Source: Tsuneonella suprasediminis (GTDB lineage Bacteria; Pseudomonadota; Alphaproteobacteria; Sphingomonadales; Sphingomonadaceae). From it: a stretch of 64,000 nucleotides of DNA. The stretch is taken from positions 258,331-322,330 of the forward strand of contig NZ_RAHJ01000019.1 of the NCBI RefSeq assembly GCF_003605755.1. The letters are read 5' to 3'. A model generated the notes under the pieces. It was not told the origin of the DNA. It saw nothing but the letters and a program-made list of their open reading frames with translations, and ran no database searches. Position numbers and translations under genes: made by a program. Below, in pieces: positions 61,170-64,000 of this stretch. The number at the start of each line of letters is the position of its first letter. Within the stretch, counting starts at the first letter, position 1.

Positions 61170-61176
61170 TTGTACC

Positions 61177-61644
61177 ATGTCACGTCTCGATTTCACCCCC
61201 TATCGTCGCACCACCGTCGGGTTCGACCGTTTATTCGATTTGCTCGAAGGGCAAGTCCGCAATAATTCGGGAGATAACTATCCACCGTTCAACATAGAAC
61301 GCCGTGGTGATGACGAATATCGCATCACTCTGGCGGTCGCCGGTTTCCGTCCGGCCGATATCGATATTACCGCGCAACAGAACTTGCTGGTAATTCAGGG
61401 CCGCAAGCGCGACGATGCGCCCGACGGCGAAATGTTGCATGTTGGCATCGCAAATCGCGGGTTCGAACGTCGTTTCGAACTGGCCGATTATGTCCGCGTC
61501 GATAATGCTGATCTCGCTGATGGTCTGTTGGTGATCGATCTCGTGAGAGAAGTGCCCGAAGCGATGAAGCCCAAGAAAATCGCCATTGGCGGGCAGCCAG
61601 CGCTCGAAGTCGTCAAGGATGACAAGAAAGCCGACGCAGCCTGA
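61177..61644 (+). CDS. small heat-shock protein, Hsp20/IbpA family
   Basis: ATP-independent chaperone that holds unfolding proteins. The 155 residues begin MSRLDFTPYRRTTVGFDRLF, typical of the IbpA class of alphaproteobacteria, then the alpha-crystallin domain from about residue 35 to 130 (YPPFNIERRGDDEYRITLAV, IQGRKRDD, FERRFELADYV) and a C-terminal extension. The I-x-I/V-type oligomerisation motif is loosely present (KKIAIGG). The start is set by AGGAGG. Transcription is expected from an RpoH promoter and translation under a ROSE-like thermometer. Confidence 0.95.
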   Translation: MSRLDFTPYRRTTVGFDRLFDLLEGQVRNNSGDNYPPFNIERRGDDEYRITLAVAGFRPADIDITAQQNLLVIQGRKRDDAPDGEMLHVGIANRGFERRFELADYVRVDNADLADGLLVIDLVREVPEAMKPKKIAIGGQPALEVVKDDKKADAA

Positions 61645-61670
61645 TCGCGATTGTATTCATCGCATTTTTC

Positions 61671-61699
61671 AAGGGCGGCCTGCACAGGTCGCCCTTTTT
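61671..61699 (+). terminator. intrinsic terminator of hsp20
   Basis: GGGCGGCCTG (61673-61682) pairs with CAGGTCGCCC (61685-61694) with one G-T wobble and a two-base spacer loop (the top pairs open to give a normal tetraloop), followed by TTTTT. It lies about 27 bases after the hsp20 stop. Confidence 0.85.
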
Positions 61700-61754
61700 G
61701 CATCGCGGCTCTCTCACCAACCGGAAAAACCGCTGATCACTCCGGCTCCTGATA

Positions 61755-61787
61755 AAATTTAGGGGACGGGCCCAAAGACCCGCCCCC
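61755..61787 (-). terminator. terminator-like hairpin downstream of pyrG
   Basis: GGGGGCGGG pairs with CCCGTCCCC around an eight-base loop on the minus strand, followed by TAAATTTTATC. It is the only good minus-strand terminator after pyrG, about 300 bases beyond its stop codon, so either the pyrG mRNA has a long 3' end or a separate RNA ends here. Confidence 0.5.
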
Positions 61788-61858
61788 AACGGCGATAACG
61801 CCGCCTCTTTCCGAAAGTGATCGTCCGGGTCGCAGAAGACGATCATCTCCGGTCGGAG
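61755..61858 (-). ncRNA. candidate small RNA or structured pyrG 3' UTR
   Basis: On the minus strand four hairpins follow one another: CTCC/GGAG (61847-61858), GATCGTC/GACGATC (61819-61825 with 61838-61844), CGGCG-TTAT-CGCCG (about 61789-61802) and a GC-rich stem (61762-61770 with 61779-61787) followed by TAAATTTTATC. The last stem has a G-U pair on the minus strand but a mismatch on the plus strand, which favours a minus-strand transcript. No known RNA family is recognised, and the 5' end is unknown. Confidence 0.3.
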
Positions 61859-62085
61859 CTTGTACTTTTGTCAGGATGAAGATGACGAAAAAGCCCCTCT
61901 CCCCCTGATCGTGTGAGTGAATACACCAGCGTACAACAATTACGTCGAATGATTCGAACTGCCTTTGTGGACAGTCGTTTATCATAAAGCAAATCTTAGC
62001 AGCTAATGCACAGAAATACTTGTATAAATTCGCTGCAAAACAGAGGTGAAAGTGTCTGACCGCAGCTTCAGGGGTTGAATTTGAG

Positions 62086-63720
62086 TCAGACCAAACGAGC
62101 CTGCCGAAGTGCCGCCTCAATAAAACCGGCGAACAGCGGATGGGGGTCGAAAGGTTTGGACTTCAGCTCTGGGTGGAACTGTACGCCAATAAACCACGGA
62201 TGATCGGGTCGCTCGACGATTTCCGGCAGGAGTCCGTCGGGAGACATGCCAGAGAACACCAGCCCATCCCCTTCCAGCGCATCACGATACGCGGAATTGA
62301 CCTCGTAACGATGGCGATGACGCTCACTGATCGACTCGGCACCACCATAGATCGAGCTGACACGGCTGTTGCGTGAAAGTCTCGCTTCGTATGCACCCAG
62401 TCGCATCGTGCCGCCAAGGTCGCCCTCAGAGCTACGCTGCTGGAGGCCTTCCTTGCTCATCCATTCGGTAATGATGCCGACAACCGGTTCATCAGTGTCA
62501 CCGAATTCGGTCGAGCTGGCATGTTCATGCCCCGCGGCCCGCGCACTTTCGATGCACGCCATCTGCATACCGAGACAGATGCCCAGGAACGGAACATTGC
62601 GTTCACGCGCGAACCGAACCGATGCGATCTTGCCTTCGCTGCCGCGTTCCCCGAACCCGCCCGGCACCAGAATGCCGTGCATCGGTTCAAGACGGGCTGC
62701 GATATCGTCTTCGTCGCCTTCGAATATCTCGGCATCGATCCAGCGGATATTGACCTTCACACGGTTGGCCATGCCGCCATGGATCAGTGCTTCGTTCAGC
62801 GACTTGTAGGCATCTGGCAAGCCGACATATTTGCCGACAACGCCAATGGTCACTTCGCCTTCCGGATGCTCGTAGCGATCGATAATGTCATTCCACCGCG
62901 CCAGATCGGGTGCCGGCGCGTCGGTGATGAGGAAGTGGCGCAGCACTTCGGAATCGAGCCCTTCATGATGATACTGCAAAGGAACCGCATAGATGCTGCT
63001 GGCATCGAGTGCGGGGATGACCGCTTCCTTGCGGACATTGCAAAACAGCGCGATCTTCGCGCGTTCGCTATCCGGCAACGGATGTTCGCAACGGCACAGC
63101 AGAACATCCGGCTGAATGCCCAGCCCGGTCAATTCGCGCACAGAATGCTGCGTCGGTTTCGTCTTCAGTTCACCCGCCGCCGCGATATAGGGCACGAGGG
63201 TTACATGGACAAAGCAGGTATTGTCCCGGCCCAGTTCGTTACGCATCTGGCGCAACGCCTCGATGAAGGGCAGCCCTTCGATATCGCCGACTGTGCCGCC
63301 GATTTCGCACAATACGAAATCGAGATCGTCGGTATCAGCCTGTGCAAATTGTTTGATCGCATCGGTCACGTGCGGGATAACCTGCACCGTTGCACCGAGG
63401 TAGTCGCCCCGCCGTTCCTTCGCGATGATATCGCGATAGATTCGACCCGAGGTGATGTTATCGCCCTGATGCGCCGAAACGCCAGTGAAGCGTTCGTAGT
63501 GCCCAAGGTCGAGATCGGTTTCAGCACCATCGTCGGTGACGTAGACTTCGCCGTGCTGATAGGGGCTCATCGTGCCGGGATCGACGTTCAGGTACGGATC
63601 AAACTTGCGAATCCGAACGCGATATCCACGCGCCTGCAACAGAGCCGCGAGACTCGCTGCCATGAGACCTTTGCCGAGCGAGGAAACCACGCCGCCGGTG
63701 ATAAAAATGTACCGCGCCAT
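62086..63720 (-). CDS. pyrG: CTP synthase
   Basis: Makes CTP from UTP with glutamine as the ammonia source. The 544 residues have the N-terminal synthase domain ([51 protein letters not shown]) and a C-terminal class I glutaminase with the nucleophile in [14 protein letters not shown] and the His-Glu dyad in [10 protein letters not shown]. All are intact. It follows secG by 92 bases in the same direction, the usual alphaproteobacterial order. Confidence 0.98.
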   Translation of the reverse strand: MARYIFITGGVVSSLGKGLMAASLAALLQARGYRVRIRKFDPYLNVDPGTMSPYQHGEVYVTDDGAETDLDLGHYERFTGVSAHQGDNITSGRIYRDIIAKERRGDYLGATVQVIPHVTDAIKQFAQADTDDLDFVLCEIGGTVGDIEGLPFIEALRQMRNELGRDNTCFVHVTLVPYIAAAGELKTKPTQHSVRELTGLGIQPDVLLCRCEHPLPDSERAKIALFCNVRKEAVIPALDASSIYAVPLQYHHEGLDSEVLRHFLITDAPAPDLARWNDIIDRYEHPEGEVTIGVVGKYVGLPDAYKSLNEALIHGGMANRVKVNIRWIDAEIFEGDEDDIAARLEPMHGILVPGGFGERGSEGKIASVRFARERNVPFLGICLGMQMACIESARAAGHEHASSTEFGDTDEPVVGIITEWMSKEGLQQRSSEGDLGGTMRLGAYEARLSRNSRVSSIYGGAESISERHRHRYEVNSAYRDALEGDGLVFSGMSPDGLLPEIVERPDHPWFIGVQFHPELKSKPFDPHPLFAGFIEAALRQARLV

Positions 63721-63812
63721 GGGGGTCGGGCCTTAAGCCGCATTCAGGAGTCGGCGCAAGCGGAATACGCACCGCTCGCGCCGCAATCCACAGCGGCGAT
63801 TGAACAAAAAAG

Positions 63813-64000
63813 TTAGCCGGCAGCGCCGGACAGCGGATCGTCCTGAGCAGGAGCCTGTTGCGCGGGCGCCGCAGGAGCCGAGGCCGGTGCCGAGCGGTCA
63901 AGGGTCGATTCGATGCTTGACCCGCCGGTGCTGGTTTCAGCGGCCATCGCCGCCAGCACAATCGACAGTAGCACGAAAACAATCGCCAGCCACTTGGTTG
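63813..64000 (-). CDS. secG: preprotein translocase subunit SecG, 3' part
   Basis: Small membrane partner of SecYE. Sixty-two C-terminal codons are visible and the frame runs off the right edge. The sequence TKWLAIVFVLLSIVLAAMAA is the second SecG membrane helix, followed by the polar STGGSSIESTLDR and an Ala/Pro/Gln-rich tail that is longer than in E. coli but usual in sphingomonads. The position before pyrG supports the call. Confidence 0.85.
   Translation of the reverse strand, partial: TKWLAIVFVLLSIVLAAMAAETSTGGSSIESTLDRSAPASAPAAPAQQAPAQDDPLSGAAG

Larger units (their letters stand above)
61700..62085. other. non-coding gap between hsp20 and pyrG
   Basis: About 386 bases without a credible gene. 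It has a GC-rich hairpin cluster (61755-61858), an A+T-rich part (61970-62045), and a short inverted repeat GTCTGAC/GTCAGAC near the pyrG end (62053-62094). The minus-strand frame through it encodes a low-quality sequence and shows no domain. Confidence 0.6.

Noticed and set aside
61737-62120. 127-codon minus-strand frame in the gap after pyrG
   Set aside because: It begins inside pyrG, runs through several hairpins and has no family or codon support.

Overview
This window is about 64 kb of ordinary chromosome from an alphaproteobacterium of the order Sphingomonadales, most likely the Erythrobacteraceae. The assignment rests on gene order and gene form: rpiB-glyA-nrdR-trmJ, yqeY-dnaG-rpoD beside carA-carB-greA, dusB-ntrB-ntrC-ntrY-ntrX-hfq-hflX, secG-pyrG, a fused ispDF, a lipoyl-domain PdhB, an RpoD with long acidic inserts, a tandem-domain Hfq, a DUF4170 protein, and promoters that fit alphaproteobacterial EcfG and RpoH consensus sequences. 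No prophage, insertion sequence, integrase or CRISPR array is visible. Coding density is high and many genes overlap by 4-17 bases.

Layout. 1-5 kb: 3' end of tgt, rpsD, chorismate mutase, then the minus-strand run rpiB-glyA-small protein-nrdR-trmJ. 5-11 kb: a PilZ/XRE fusion regulator, a DUF2059 secreted protein, and yqeY-dnaG-rpoD. 11-16.5 kb: carA, carB, greA. 16.6-19 kb: a DUF4170 protein, then a four-gene membrane and stress-type operon with an EcfG-like promoter upstream and a hairpin terminator downstream. 19-23 kb: enolase, an M13 peptidase lipoprotein, ribH, tRNA-Ser. 23-31.3 kb: a tightly packed plus-strand run from cell-wall enzymes (MltB-like, RlpA-like, D,D-carboxypeptidase) into tmk, holB, metG, tatD, a metallo-beta-lactamase-fold hydrolase and a tiny membrane protein. 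31-41 kb: mazG, then minus-strand hflX, hfq, the NtrX/NtrY and NtrC/NtrB systems and dusB. 41-48 kb: ispDF, a secreted protein, pncC, a Coq10/RatA-like protein, lipA, carbonic anhydrase, a NYN-LOTUS protein and a secreted repeat protein. 48-54.5 kb: gyrA, a YhhN-family membrane protein, trmFO, an EF-hand protein, a phytoene-synthase-like protein. 54.6-59.4 kb: pdhB, pdhA, ftsB, a small membrane protein, an MscS channel with an EcfG-like promoter, tRNA-Arg. 59.4-64 kb: a DUF1178 protein, a nitrilase-family amidase and glutaredoxin; hsp20 behind an RpoH promoter and a ROSE-type thermometer; a 441-base non-coding stretch with several hairpins; pyrG and partial secG.

The genes serve core functions: translation and tRNA modification, replication, pyrimidine and one-carbon metabolism, nitrogen two-component control, envelope maintenance and stress response. 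I found no clearly new multi-gene defence or metabolic system. The most rewarding signals are regulatory or architectural: the double Hfq, the ROSE thermometer with its RpoH promoter, two perfect EcfG-type promoters in front of envelope/stress genes, the PilZ-XRE fusion, a 22-codon mini-ORF between carA and carB, and a candidate small RNA or structured 3' UTR downstream of pyrG.
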